Source: Fervidobacterium_A thailandense
GTDB lineage: Bacteria; Thermotogota; Thermotogae; Thermotogales; Fervidobacteriaceae
Direction: 5' to 3' (one strand)
Length of the DNA: 64,000 nucleotides
Assembly: GCF_041505935.1 (NCBI RefSeq)
Contig: NZ_CP140110.1
Part shown: positions 17,259 through 25,900 of the stretch, piece by piece
How positions within the stretch are numbered: the first letter of the stretch is position 1
Layout of the letters: each line of letters opens with the position of its first letter
Notes under the pieces: model-generated
Seen by the model: the letters and a program-made list of their open reading frames with translations, nothing else
Database searches by the model: none
What the model was told of the DNA's origin: nothing
Translations under genes and position numbers: made by a program

Positions 17259-18960
17259 AGTCCTTGAGAGCTTCGTAGACGTTTCTTATGTCTTTTATCC
17301 TCTTAACGAAAGCTTCGACAACCTTTGGATCAAAATGACTTCCACTTTCTTGTTGGATGATTTTGACTGCTTCATCGAACGGTATCGCTTCCTTATACGG
17401 TCGTTTCGTTGTTAACGCGTCGAAGACATCCGCAAGTGCCACTATCCTACCTTCGATGCTGATTTCCTCACCTTTCTTTCCCACAGGATATCCCCTTCCA
17501 TCCCAGCGTTCATGGTGGTCGGCGATGATGTTCTTCATCGTCTCCAGACTCTTTGGCTCCATGATGTTTCGAGCGTTTTGTTGGAACTCCTCGATGATTT
17601 TCACACCTTTTTCAACGTGAGTCTTCATGATTTCCCACTCTTCCGGATCAAGTTTTCCGGGCTTCAGGAGAATAGAGTCGGGAATACCGACCTTTCCGAT
17701 ATCGTGGAGTGGGGAGAATTCGTAGATTTCACGGATAAGTTTCGGACTGAGTGCAAGCTCTTCGGCAATTATCTTTGCGTAAAGGGATACCCTTCTGATA
17801 TGGTTTCCCGTTTCGTTATCTTTGAATTCCACAAGATTCACAAGGCTGTTTCCGAAGTGTGAGAGCAGACGTTGAATGGTGAGTGAATAGAAAAGTCTGT
17901 ACGAGAGGATATTCAAAATCGACGCAAATAATTTCGCATCCTGCTCGGTGTAATTGTTTTCTCTTTCCGAAGAAAGGAAGAAAAATCCAAACGGACGACT
18001 GTTGATCGTGGCAACCACAGTAAGACTTGAACGAAAACCTTCGTCGAGGATTAGTTTAGTACTTGGCGATTTTGTCTTTTCGTACCTCTCAGAAAGGTTG
18101 TTGATGATTCTGGTCGTTTGGTTGTTCTTAATCATATCTCCAAGTGAGGTCTCATATAACTTTTGCACGAAACCTGCTTTTAGGCGTGGTTCGACTCCAG
18201 GCTTGGAAATGTACGCAACCTCAGCGATAACCTCCTCGTTTTCCCAATCTATAAGAGCTACCGAGAATCGCTGGGAATTGAACAGACTACAGAGATACGG
18301 ACCGACTGTGAAAATGAAGTCTTCGATGGAAGTGTTTATAGGGGCGTGCTTGAAGGCGTTATATATCGACTGAACGAGGTTAATGCTCTCGATTGAACGA
18401 TTCAAGGAAAAATCTTCGAGGAACTCTGGTTTTCCCACAGGTATCGGTGAGATGTAGATGTTGTCGGAAATCTCTTTAACTTTATCCAATATCTTCACAA
18501 TGTACCTCTTCACACGGTTAGTTGTTATTGCAAGGAGCAGTAGAATGAGGGTAGAGACTATTATAAGTGAAACGTATGCAGTCCTCACAGCCACGTTGTG
18601 CAATCGGAGCTTTTCTAATTCGTACTTTCTCAAAAAATTCGCGAAGTTTCTAACCTCTACGGTGACTTCCTCTCTTGGAATGCTTGATTCCTCAAGAGCT
18701 TTGAGTAATCCATGATAGCGCGTGGTATCGTAACCGAACCTTTCCATCATCGGGAGGAGTTTATCAAAGCTTTGACGCCCTGCAACTACTTCGTTGATAA
18801 CTGAAAAACAAGCCCGCAAATCCTTGTATACGTTTTCGAAGGTTTCAATTTTTCTCACTATGAATCCCAAAATCGAAAAGATGTACAAAACAAGGATTAT
18901 CGCAATAATAGTGCTTGTTTTCAAGCATTTTCGGATACTACGCATTTTTTTCACATACAT
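17257..18960 (-). CDS. Membrane HD-GYP domain protein (probable c-di-GMP phosphodiesterase)
   Basis: About 567 residues. A transmembrane helix at roughly 15-35 and another near 120-145 frame a short extracytoplasmic region; a GAF-like region spans about 190-370; the HD-GYP domain fills about 375-565. The catalytic signatures are intact: SPLHDIGKVGIPD, HHERWDGRGYP and the ALADVFDALTTKRPYK helix. It should hydrolyse cyclic di-GMP under control of the sensor part. ATG 18960 is chosen over GTG 18969 because CGGAAGTGA gives a better spaced ribosome-binding site. Confidence 0.9.
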   Translation of the reverse strand: MYVKKMRSIRKCLKTSTIIAIILVLYIFSILGFIVRKIETFENVYKDLRACFSVINEVVAGRQSFDKLLPMMERFGYDTTRYHGLLKALEESSIPREEVTVEVRNFANFLRKYELEKLRLHNVAVRTAYVSLIIVSTLILLLLAITTNRVKRYIVKILDKVKEISDNIYISPIPVGKPEFLEDFSLNRSIESINLVQSIYNAFKHAPINTSIEDFIFTVGPYLCSLFNSQRFSVALIDWENEEVIAEVAYISKPGVEPRLKAGFVQKLYETSLGDMIKNNQTTRIINNLSERYEKTKSPSTKLILDEGFRSSLTVVATINSRPFGFFFLSSERENNYTEQDAKLFASILNILSYRLFYSLTIQRLLSHFGNSLVNLVEFKDNETGNHIRRVSLYAKIIAEELALSPKLIREIYEFSPLHDIGKVGIPDSILLKPGKLDPEEWEIMKTHVEKGVKIIEEFQQNARNIMEPKSLETMKNIIADHHERWDGRGYPVGKKGEEISIEGRIVALADVFDALTTKRPYKEAIPFDEAVKIIQQESGSHFDPKVVEAFVKRIKDIRNVYEALKD

Positions 18961-18990
18961 CACCGTCACTTCCGGGAGAAATGAAAATAC

Positions 18991-19740
18991 TTACAAGTTC
19001 TCCACTATCTCTCTTATATCCTCCTCGGCCGTTAGTTGTAAGAAGATATCTTCGAGGGAACCTTTATAGGTGTTCTTCAATTCGGAAACCGTAGCCTCGG
19101 CTATTATTCTTCCCCTGTTGATTATGGCAACTCTTTCGCACATTTTCTCGGCAATCTCCAAGATGTGCGTTGTCATAAAAACCGTTGTGCCTTCGTTTGA
19201 GTACTTTCTCAAGAGTTCCTTGAGTACACGCGCACTTTTCGCGTCGAGTCCAACGGTGGGTTCGTCCAAAAAGAGCACTTTTGGTTTCCGCATCAGTACC
19301 GATACGAGCATCAACTTTTGCTTCATACCGTGCGACATCTCGGAGACGAGTTTATCCAGGTAATCTATTTGAAATGCGTTGCAGAGCTCCTCGACTCGCT
19401 GACGAATGTCGGAGAAATTGATCCTGAAAATGGCTGAAACAAATTCGAGGAATTCGTATCCCCTAAGGTGTTCGTAAATCTTAGGTTCATCCGGTACAAC
19501 TCCTATCATCCGTTTAATCTCTATTTCATACTTGTCCATATCCAATCCGAGGATTTGTACTTTTCCGCTCGTCGGTTTCAGCGTACCGGTCAGCATTTTT
19601 ATCGTTGTCGTTTTTCCCGCACCGTTTGGGCCGAGAAAGCCGAAGATTTCCCCTTCTCTCACATTGAGACTGATGTTATCTACAGCAACGAAATCGCCGA
19701 ATTTCTTCGTTAATCCTTGGGCAACGATTGCCGATTTCAT
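18991..19740 (-). CDS. ABC transporter ATP-binding protein, CcmA/NatA type
   Basis: The 249-residue ATPase has Walker A GPNGAGKTTTIKML, a signature loop written MSHGMKQKLMLVSVL in place of LSGGQ, and Walker B KVLFLDEPTVGLD followed by the switch His (TTHILE). This group normally pairs with ABC-2 permeases, but no permease gene is adjacent: the upstream neighbour is divergent moxR and the downstream one is the HD-GYP gene, 30 bp away in the same direction. ATG 19740 follows GGAGGG, so the longer frame is not used. Confidence 0.9.
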   Translation of the reverse strand: MKSAIVAQGLTKKFGDFVAVDNISLNVREGEIFGFLGPNGAGKTTTIKMLTGTLKPTSGKVQILGLDMDKYEIEIKRMIGVVPDEPKIYEHLRGYEFLEFVSAIFRINFSDIRQRVEELCNAFQIDYLDKLVSEMSHGMKQKLMLVSVLMRKPKVLFLDEPTVGLDAKSARVLKELLRKYSNEGTTVFMTTHILEIAEKMCERVAIINRGRIIAEATVSELKNTYKGSLEDIFLQLTAEEDIREIVENL

Positions 19741-19861
19741 CGTTGATTCCCTCCGTATTGAGTATTTCAATTTATTATACCATACCTTCGTTGTACCTGG
19801 TTAAGCAAGTGTGGTATGATTAAATCAAGATACGGAGAATGATAATTCTGGGGGTGGTTTT

Positions 19862-20788
19862 TTGTTACACTACAGGATCATGGAGAACGTTAAGCGGGTT
19901 ATAAAAGGAAAAGATGAACAAATTAAACTCGTTCTATCGGTTCTCTACGCCGGTGGGCACGTGCTCCTTGAAGACGTTCCAGGTGTAGGAAAGACGATTC
20001 TGGCACGTGCATTGGCTATCTCGACGGGTCTTGATTTCAAGCGCGTACAGTTTACTCCCGATTTGCTACCGTCCGACCTTACTGGATTGTACATTTTCGA
20101 TAGAAAGGACGAAACATTTAAGTTCCGCCCGGGTCCGATATTCACGGATATTTTACTTGCCGATGAGATAAACCGTGCAACTCCAAGGACACAATCGGCC
20201 CTTCTTGAAGCTATGGCTGAAGGTCAGGTGACTGTGGACGGTGTCACACACAAGCTATCGGAAAACTTCTTCGTTATCGCGACGCAAAATCCGATAGAGT
20301 ACGAGGGCACATTTCCACTTCCGGAAGCACAGTTGGATCGTTTCACGGCCAAGATATCTTTGGGTTATCCTGACAAGGATAGTGAACTGGAAATTCTGAC
20401 GACGCAAAAGATTAAGCATCCCATAGAGGATCTCCGACCGGTTGGAACGGTTGAGGAACTGAATCATGAAAAGAGAAAGGTTCGCCAGGTGAAGGTTAGC
20501 GATGATGTGAAACGTTACATCGTGGATATCGTCAACGCGACGAGAAGTCACGAATCGCTCGCTTTCGGTTCAAGCCCGCGTGGTGCCATCGCGTTAATGC
20601 ACATGAGTATGGCCTGGGCGTACATAGACGGACGTGATTACGTTCTTCCGGACGACGTCAAAGCTGTTGCACCGTACGTTTTAATCCACCGTGTAGTACA
20701 AACCACCGAATCGAAAATACTGAGAGAGAGCAAAGAGGATATAATTAAGGATATTTTGGACAAGGTTCCAGTTGTGGTCTCACGATGA
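19862..20788 (+). CDS. MoxR-family AAA+ ATPase
   Basis: A 308-residue MoxR chaperone ATPase: Walker A DVPGVGKTILARAL near residue 42, FTPDLLPSDLTG, Walker B LLADEINRATPRTQSALLEAM, sensor FFVIATQNPIEYEGTFPLP and arginine-finger region FGSSPRGAIAL. MoxR proteins usually act with DUF58 and vWA or transglutaminase partners encoded next to them. Here a DUF58 gene lies 3 kb away on the other strand, separated by sod-dps. TTG 19862 has GGGGTGG about 5 nt upstream; ATG 19880 is an alternative. Confidence 0.92.
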   Translation: MLHYRIMENVKRVIKGKDEQIKLVLSVLYAGGHVLLEDVPGVGKTILARALAISTGLDFKRVQFTPDLLPSDLTGLYIFDRKDETFKFRPGPIFTDILLADEINRATPRTQSALLEAMAEGQVTVDGVTHKLSENFFVIATQNPIEYEGTFPLPEAQLDRFTAKISLGYPDKDSELEILTTQKIKHPIEDLRPVGTVEELNHEKRKVRQVKVSDDVKRYIVDIVNATRSHESLAFGSSPRGAIALMHMSMAWAYIDGRDYVLPDDVKAVAPYVLIHRVVQTTESKILRESKEDIIKDILDKVPVVVSR

Positions 20789-20846
20789 CATCGAAGCCTT
20801 CTCTACGCTGAGATTTGACGACAACGTTCCGAATCACTATTTTCAG

Positions 20847-20890
20847 AGCGGTAGGGTTCGAAGGTCGCGAACCCTACCGCTTTTAATTTT
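20847..20890 (+). terminator. Terminator after moxR
   Basis: A perfect 14-bp stem (20847-20860 with 20868-20881) and a 7-nt loop, followed by TTTTAATTTTT. Confidence 0.9.
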
Positions 20891-20896
20891 TCCCAC

Positions 20897-20926
20897 TTGA
20901 CAAACGAGGGTGGATTGGTGTAATAT
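20897..20926 (+). promoter_or_regulatory. SigA-type promoter of sod-dps
   Basis: A consensus TTGACA (20897-20902) and TAATAT (20921-20926) separated by 18 bp. A palindromic segment lies just after it at 20941-20960. Confidence 0.7.
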
Positions 20927-20940
20927 ATAAGTGAATTAGG

Positions 20941-20960
20941 TTAGACTATGTCTATACTAA
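20941..20960 (+). promoter_or_regulatory. Candidate operator in the sod leader
   Basis: TAGAC-TAT-GTCTA (20942-20954) is a perfect inverted repeat, flanked by TTAG on the left and CTAA on the right. It sits between the -10 box and the Shine-Dalgarno site of sod, where a repressor such as PerR or Fur could act. The regulator is not identified in this window. Confidence 0.35.
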
Positions 20961-20976
20961 TACGGAGGTGATTTAT

Positions 20977-21606
20977 ATGTTCAAACTGCCCGAGATGGGT
21001 TACGGATATGAAACTCTCGAACCGTACATCGACGCTCGAACTATGGACGTGCACTACAACGGTCACCATGCAGCGTACGTGAAGAATTTGAACGCAGCCA
21101 TCGAGAAATATCCTGAATTTGCTGAAAAACCCCTCGTATGGCTACTTCAAAACCTCGACAAGCTCCCGGAGGATATTCGAACAACCGTGCGCAACAACGG
21201 TGGAGGGCACTACAACCACACGTTCTGGTGGCCACAGCTTAAGAAAAACGATGGCGCACTCCCGGATGGATTGCTAAAGGAGTACATCGAACGCGATTTT
21301 CACGATTTTGAAAATTTTAAGCAGGTCTTCAAGCAAGTTGCACTCTCGAGGTTTGGTAGCGGTTGGGCATGGGCTATTTACGAGCAAGGTAAGATAATTG
21401 TCTACTCAACACCGAATCAGGACAATCCGATAATGGAAGGTCACCTGCCTTTTCTCGGTCTCGATGTGTGGGAACATGCTTATTATTTGAAGTATCAGAA
21501 CAGGAGAGATTTGTACATCGATAACTTCTGGAACGTGGTCAATTGGGACGTTGTTGAAAGCAGGTTTTTGAGAGTTTTGGAGGGTAAGCAACCTTTGGAG
21601 ATTTAA
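20977..21606 (+). CDS. sodA: Superoxide dismutase, Fe/Mn family (Mn-type signature)
   Basis: The 209-residue enzyme converts superoxide to oxygen and peroxide. All four metal ligands are at family positions: His26 (VHYNGHH), His81 (GGHYNHTFWW), Asp163 and His167 (LDVWEHAYYLKYQNRR). Gly77 together with Gln148 (NQDNP) matches the manganese-type second sphere rather than the iron type with Gln near 69-77. No signal peptide. ATG 20977 follows GGAGGTG; GTG 20968 lies inside it. The dps gene follows at once. Such an enzyme is notable in this anaerobic lineage. Confidence 0.95.
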   Translation: MFKLPEMGYGYETLEPYIDARTMDVHYNGHHAAYVKNLNAAIEKYPEFAEKPLVWLLQNLDKLPEDIRTTVRNNGGGHYNHTFWWPQLKKNDGALPDGLLKEYIERDFHDFENFKQVFKQVALSRFGSGWAWAIYEQGKIIVYSTPNQDNPIMEGHLPFLGLDVWEHAYYLKYQNRRDLYIDNFWNVVNWDVVESRFLRVLEGKQPLEI

Positions 21607-21631
21607 AACTTTGAAAAGGAGGAAGATGACT

Positions 21632-22063
21632 ATGAGTTTGCATACGATAAAATCATTCCTGGCAGACTTACTCGTTGTTAACGTTAAGTGGCACAACGTT
21701 CACTGGAACGTGGTAGGAAGTAACTTTTTGGCGGTACACAAATTCACAGAAGAGTTGTACGAGTTTGCCTTCGAGAAATTTGATGAGGTAGCCGAACTTC
21801 TGAAGATGAACGGAGAATTCCCTGTTTCGTCCGTGAAAGAGATTCTATCACTTTCCGAGATAAAGGAACTTGATGCCAAGGAGTTAAACTGCTCCGAAGC
21901 CCTGAAGATAGTCCACGAAGATTTGGTGTTATTAAAGGAGAAAGCACTTAAGATAAGAGAAGAAGCTGAAAGTTCGAAAAAGTACGATGTCGTAATGAAA
22001 TTCGATGAGCTCATCTCCGAACTATCCAAGTACGTTTGGTTTATTGAATCGATGCTGAAGTAG
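21632..22063 (+). CDS. dps: Dps-family ferritin-like protein
   Basis: A 143-residue mini-ferritin. The intersubunit ferroxidase ligands are visible with exact family spacing: His24 and His36 (WHNVHWNVVGSNFLAVH), Asp51 and Glu55 (EKFDEVAE). It should form a 12-mer that oxidises and stores iron with peroxide, protecting DNA. ATG 21632 is 9 nt from AAAGGAGG; ATG 21626 is too close to it. The gene follows sod by 25 bp and is ended by a strong terminator, so the pair forms an oxidative-stress operon. Confidence 0.9.
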   Translation: MSLHTIKSFLADLLVVNVKWHNVHWNVVGSNFLAVHKFTEELYEFAFEKFDEVAELLKMNGEFPVSSVKEILSLSEIKELDAKELNCSEALKIVHEDLVLLKEKALKIREEAESSKKYDVVMKFDELISELSKYVWFIESMLK

Positions 22064-22080
22064 TTAAGCGAAGACCAAGA

Positions 22081-22110
22081 AACCTCGGGGATCTTCCCCG
22101 AGGTTTTTTA
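22081..22110 (+). terminator. Terminator after sod-dps
   Basis: CCTCGGGG (22083-22090) pairs with CCCCGAGG (22096-22103), 5-nt loop, then a run of seven T. It overlaps the stop codon region of the convergent gene ending at 22108. Confidence 0.9.
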
Positions 22111-23508
22111 GTTCACACTGTGGGAACTTTCCGTCACCAAACTTTGAAAAGTAGCTTTTAGCGATGCAATCTTATCTTGGCTGAATCCATCCGAACATAG
22201 TGCGTACTTTATCTTGACAAAGTACTTGGTCAGCTCCTCGAGTATTGGAAAATCAGGGAATTTTTTCAGTAGTTCGAAAGGTGTTAGATGATCGTATTCT
22301 CCGAAATAGTTCTTTCTGATGTACAGATAACTGTGAACGATGAAGACTTCCCCGGAAAGCTTCAGGATTTCGCCCCACGATAAATTTGTTGTGTAATTTG
22401 GCCCTGTCGAACTTCCAATATTTCTCTTTCCTTCCCCTTGCGCCGTGATCGGTTTGTAGTCAAACAAGATTAGGTTCAGCACCATCACAATTGCAACGAT
22501 CCCAATCAAAAATCCAGCGATAAGAAGGATGCGCGTTATACGCTCTCCGACGTTCGACTGCAATTCATTCGTTGCGGATTGCTTTTCTACACTCGCTAAG
22601 TTACCGTCTTTTAAACTTTCGAAGGGTGTTCGATCAACGGATGCGCTCGTTTCTCTTCTTGGCAAATCTGTACTGTTCCTTGCAGGTAATGAATTTTTCG
22701 CGATCATCGGCAGTACAATGCCTATCATTAGCATGAGTATCAGCGTGTTAAGGATAGAACTTAGAAAAAAGTCCAGGAGAATTCCGGGACCTTGCGCCAA
22801 AGCTTTGACGAATAAAGTTGCCACGAAGAGCACAGCAACGGTTATAAATATCACCACGTTCATTCGGTAAAGAAGTTTCATGAAGTCAATTTCCGCTTTT
22901 GAATTTCCACTTTCGTCTTTGTTCAAGGTAGCGCTGCTTGATTTTTCTTCAGGACGCGGAAGGATCGGTGTTTTGCTTGTTTGCCCTTCGATGGACTCCT
23001 CTTCAACTGCGTCCATCGTTTCGACTGTTTGATTCGTTGTCTGCCATTTTGAGATAGCCGAAAGGATAATGGACGAGCGCGGAACGGGTAGGAAGATAAC
23101 AACCGCTAAAACAAGAAAGACAAGAAGTGTTTTCCTGTCAACACCAACGGTATCGAAAAAGTTCAACACAAGGAAGGCTAATACCATTGCTGGGGCGATT
23201 TCGTTCGAAAATAAGGCCATAGTTGTGAGAAATACCACCGTTGACAAAATGCGGTTCGGGTTTTTGGTGCGAAGAAGCAAAATCGTGGGAATAGCGGGTA
23301 AGAAATGAAAACCGAGCTTTGAGTAGATGAACCCTACAAAGATGAAAGGGATCAGGATTAAAAACGATAACACCTCGTAGTTTAAAACCGAAGCAAGAGT
23401 CACGGAGGCGAGCAAAAACAACCCCCGCTTATCCATTAGTGTACTCAACGGTAAAATTCCTAAGAAAACGATCACCACGTTTAGGAGTCTTTTTAAGGTT
23501 CGGTGCAT
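22108..23508 (-). CDS. Multi-spanning membrane protein with DUF4129-like C terminus
   Basis: The 466-residue protein has about six hydrophobic segments in residues 1-150, a low-complexity cytoplasmic or external stretch rich in Ser, Glu and Thr, two more membrane segments (about 210-260), a further one near 340-360, and a soluble C-terminal domain that reads like DUF4129 (YLYIRKNYFGEYDHLTPFEL). DUF4129 often follows transglutaminase-like proteins of DUF58/MoxR loci; the transglutaminase core itself is not seen. ATG 23508 starts 14 bp after the DUF58 stop. Confidence 0.65.
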   Translation of the reverse strand: MHRTLKRLLNVVIVFLGILPLSTLMDKRGLFLLASVTLASVLNYEVLSFLILIPFIFVGFIYSKLGFHFLPAIPTILLLRTKNPNRILSTVVFLTTMALFSNEIAPAMVLAFLVLNFFDTVGVDRKTLLVFLVLAVVIFLPVPRSSIILSAISKWQTTNQTVETMDAVEEESIEGQTSKTPILPRPEEKSSSATLNKDESGNSKAEIDFMKLLYRMNVVIFITVAVLFVATLFVKALAQGPGILLDFFLSSILNTLILMLMIGIVLPMIAKNSLPARNSTDLPRRETSASVDRTPFESLKDGNLASVEKQSATNELQSNVGERITRILLIAGFLIGIVAIVMVLNLILFDYKPITAQGEGKRNIGSSTGPNYTTNLSWGEILKLSGEVFIVHSYLYIRKNYFGEYDHLTPFELLKKFPDFPILEELTKYFVKIKYALCSDGFSQDKIASLKATFQSLVTESSHSVN

Positions 23509-23522
23509 TCCTGTTCCCCCAG

Positions 23523-24812
23523 TTACGTTTCCGATAAACTTAAAAGTCCCTCGTTTAAACTGATGTTCTCCAACCAAACTTCCACCAAGATATTTTCGTT
23601 TCTCAACATCTTTGCATCCTGGTACAATTCACGCACTTCCGGGGGAACTTCGTAGTACGTTTTGAACTTCTTCGTCCCAGATGTACGGTAACCGTACGGC
23701 ATGAGTAGGACTACAACGCGCCCACATGCTTTTCTCAACCTGATGATTTCCGCAATTTCACGTTTGCTGAGGAACATACTTATGATAATCACCGTATCAA
23801 CTGGTTGGACACCGTCGATCAACTCTCTTATCAGTTCCGAAGTATCCCTCGCATTCTCAAGTGTCCCACTTGCGTCTGCAAGGTAGTCAAAGTAAATTGC
23901 GGGATCTTTGCTATCAAGTCTCTCAAAACCTCCAGCGTGGGAGATGTAGAGTTGCACATGTTCATGGCGGCTCGTAAAATGATGTATCAGTCCGGTGGTT
24001 GCACGAATTGCGTCTTCCTCATATTTCTTTCGAATGTACATCCAAGCTTGCCTTGAGTATATACCACCCGGAAGGTTGAGGTCCACCAGCAGATGTATCT
24101 TTCCCGTACCTGCGTATTCAAACTCCTTCACCATGAGTTTACCGTATCGGGCACTCTGTTTCCAGTGAATTCTGTTGAGCGGTTCGTTGTTGTATTCCCG
24201 CACGTCCTTGATGTACGTGACGTCCTCGGCAAATTTGTGCTTGCTCTTCAGCACAGGTAAGGCTTCCAAGATCCGTTCCAGTGCTACTTTTGCCTCCTCC
24301 ATGTTCGGCAAGACCTTTATGTCCGAATCTATTTCCTCAACCCTGTTCAAAATCACAATATTTCCAGGTAGCGGTACTTTGAGAACATAGTGCCCGAGCT
24401 TCTTAGAACCTCGCGTTCCAAGGGAGGATGTCAACACAACTTCCACCGGAACACCGGCTTTCAGCGTAACTTCTATATCTTCCTTTCTCAATATAGAAGG
24501 GGGCGAGAAGATCAAACACAAATCCTTTGGAGACTCAAACACGAACGTTATCCGAAAATCTTCGTTCTCAAACACTCGGGCGGAGGCTTTCACCTGCACG
24601 TTCACGTTTTTCAACGTCCTAAGCTTTGTAACGTAGTCGATGATTAGGTAAACTAAAACAGCTTCGGCAAGCCACAAGTACTTGCTTTGAACCAAGATAT
24701 TCAAGAATGTTGTGAAAACGAATACGGTGAAAAAGAAGTTCTTCCCCCTGACCCAAATGATCTTTTCCGGAACGCTGTCCACTACTCTCTCGTTTAAAGA
24801 TGCCCTTCCCAC
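23523..24812 (-). CDS. DUF58 domain protein
   Basis: The 429-residue protein has two N-terminal membrane segments (about 25-65), a beta-rich middle, and the DUF58 core around residues 205-255 with the signature NRIHWKQSARYGKLMVKEFE, followed by a vWA-like fold (VDLNLPGG...). DUF58 proteins typically work with MoxR ATPases; here moxR is 2.7 kb away in the opposite direction. GTG 24812 follows GGAGGG by about 9 nt. Downstream the DUF4129-like gene is in the same operon. Confidence 0.88.
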   Translation of the reverse strand: MGRASLNERVVDSVPEKIIWVRGKNFFFTVFVFTTFLNILVQSKYLWLAEAVLVYLIIDYVTKLRTLKNVNVQVKASARVFENEDFRITFVFESPKDLCLIFSPPSILRKEDIEVTLKAGVPVEVVLTSSLGTRGSKKLGHYVLKVPLPGNIVILNRVEEIDSDIKVLPNMEEAKVALERILEALPVLKSKHKFAEDVTYIKDVREYNNEPLNRIHWKQSARYGKLMVKEFEYAGTGKIHLLVDLNLPGGIYSRQAWMYIRKKYEEDAIRATTGLIHHFTSRHEHVQLYISHAGGFERLDSKDPAIYFDYLADASGTLENARDTSELIRELIDGVQPVDTVIIISMFLSKREIAEIIRLRKACGRVVVLLMPYGYRTSGTKKFKTYYEVPPEVRELYQDAKMLRNENILVEVWLENISLNEGLLSLSET

Positions 24813-25017
24813 CTGGATTTTCCCTCCAAGACGTGAACAACCGTACTTTACTTTCCGTCTACCTTACCATCATTATACCAGAATTGTTCTAAACCTCCTA
24901 AGTTGGGGTATAATATTATTTGTTCGTGAGGAATATTCGTGGTTACCAGTAAATGAATTTCTGCCAAAATTCTTGATTCTTCGATTCTTATTCTTACACC
25001 CTGTCCAAAGTAACAAA

Positions 25018-25779
25018 CTAATTAAGAAGAATTTCAAGTGTCCTTGGTTCTTGCTTTATTCGATTTACCAGGTACACTAACATCCTCCCTATTAGCATCC
25101 ACTCTATCCATACTTTCACGTCTTCCCACTTTTTCCGCTCAAAATTTATCTTCATCTTCAGCTGCTGAATAAATTTCTCTATTTTCCACCTGTGCATGTA
25201 TATACTTCCTATCAACGGCCTTTTAGTAAATTCTTTTCCCGCTTTCCCCCTGGGCCTTATGTACCCTTCTGTTTTCCTTACGAACTCAGCTTCGGCATAT
25301 CCTCTGTCCGCTATTACTTTTCCCCTTATCCCTTCGATTAGTTTTTCAGCTACTCGTACGTCCCTTTGGTCGCTTATTGCAAAAGCTATTAACTCTTCCC
25401 TTCGGATGTCTATTACCAGATGGAGCTTCTCGTTCTTTTTTAGCCTTGTGCTTTCTATAGCCACGATACTCCCGATCAGTTTTTTAACGAGCCCGGATAG
25501 TTTCTCTTTGTCTATTTTCTTCATTCGATAACTTATTGTCTGTATCGATGGGAGTTTTTCATCGAAAATTACTTGCTTAGCTTTTATTTTCCTGTATAGT
25601 TCTCTAATCGAGCGTGATTGGAGGAAGTGGAAAATGATCAAGAGTTTGAGAAAGAGGACATCGCCATACTTACGAAGATACATACGTTTAGAAGGTTTAC
25701 AAACGATACTTGCGATAGACTCGAGAATATCGTTAGGGATATTGAAAGAGACAGTAATGAGTTGAGCTCCTTCATTCAT
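25018..25779 (-). CDS. DDE transposase of the IS4-like element
   Basis: 253 residues. The catalytic layout is visible as LVIDIRREE (first Asp), GKVIADRGYAE (second Asp) and HRWKIEKFIQQLKM (Glu in a helix, Y-[12]-R-E-K-like block written IEKFIQQLK). It is short for IS4, so the family label is tentative. The Shine-Dalgarno AGGTGTAGCTC before ATG 25779 is half of a 10-bp inverted repeat with 25822-25831, which should hide it in transcripts entering from outside. Confidence 0.88.
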   Translation of the reverse strand: MNEGAQLITVSFNIPNDILESIASIVCKPSKRMYLRKYGDVLFLKLLIIFHFLQSRSIRELYRKIKAKQVIFDEKLPSIQTISYRMKKIDKEKLSGLVKKLIGSIVAIESTRLKKNEKLHLVIDIRREELIAFAISDQRDVRVAEKLIEGIRGKVIADRGYAEAEFVRKTEGYIRPRGKAGKEFTKRPLIGSIYMHRWKIEKFIQQLKMKINFERKKWEDVKVWIEWMLIGRMLVYLVNRIKQEPRTLEILLN

Positions 25780-25838
25780 GAGCTACACCTCCGAAGAAGA
25801 GTAACTAATAGAATGTTATTTGGTGTAGCTCGTTTTTT
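25780..25838. promoter_or_regulatory. Inverted repeat over the transposase ribosome-binding site
   Basis: GAGCTACACC (25780-25789) is a perfect complement of GGTGTAGCTC (25822-25831). On the minus strand the downstream arm contains the Shine-Dalgarno of the transposase. On the plus strand the stem is followed by GTTTTTT and could terminate transcription leaving the element. Confidence 0.5.
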
Positions 25839-25900
25839 CAAGTATCATTCCTAACTTACTTTGGACAGGGTGATTCTTATTCTTACGGGGAGTAGGTGTA

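Larger units (their letters stand above)
24998..25872 (-). mobile_element. IS4-like insertion sequence, complete
   Basis: The element is bounded by perfect inverted repeats: ACCCTGTCCAAAGTAA (24998-25013) and its complement ending at 25872. Flanking DNA repeats directly: GATTCTTATTCTTAC occurs at 24983-24997 and again at 25873-25887. Because the terminal C/G of the repeats overlaps the duplication, the true target duplication is 13-15 bp. The single transposase frame is intact. The exact match of the duplication indicates a recent insertion, immediately upstream of the gene remnant that starts at 25901. Confidence 0.92.

Noticed and set aside
20941..20960. Reading the sod palindrome as a confirmed PerR box
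   Set aside because: It shares only the outer TTAG and CTAA with the PerR consensus and no perR gene is nearby, so it is kept only as a candidate operator.
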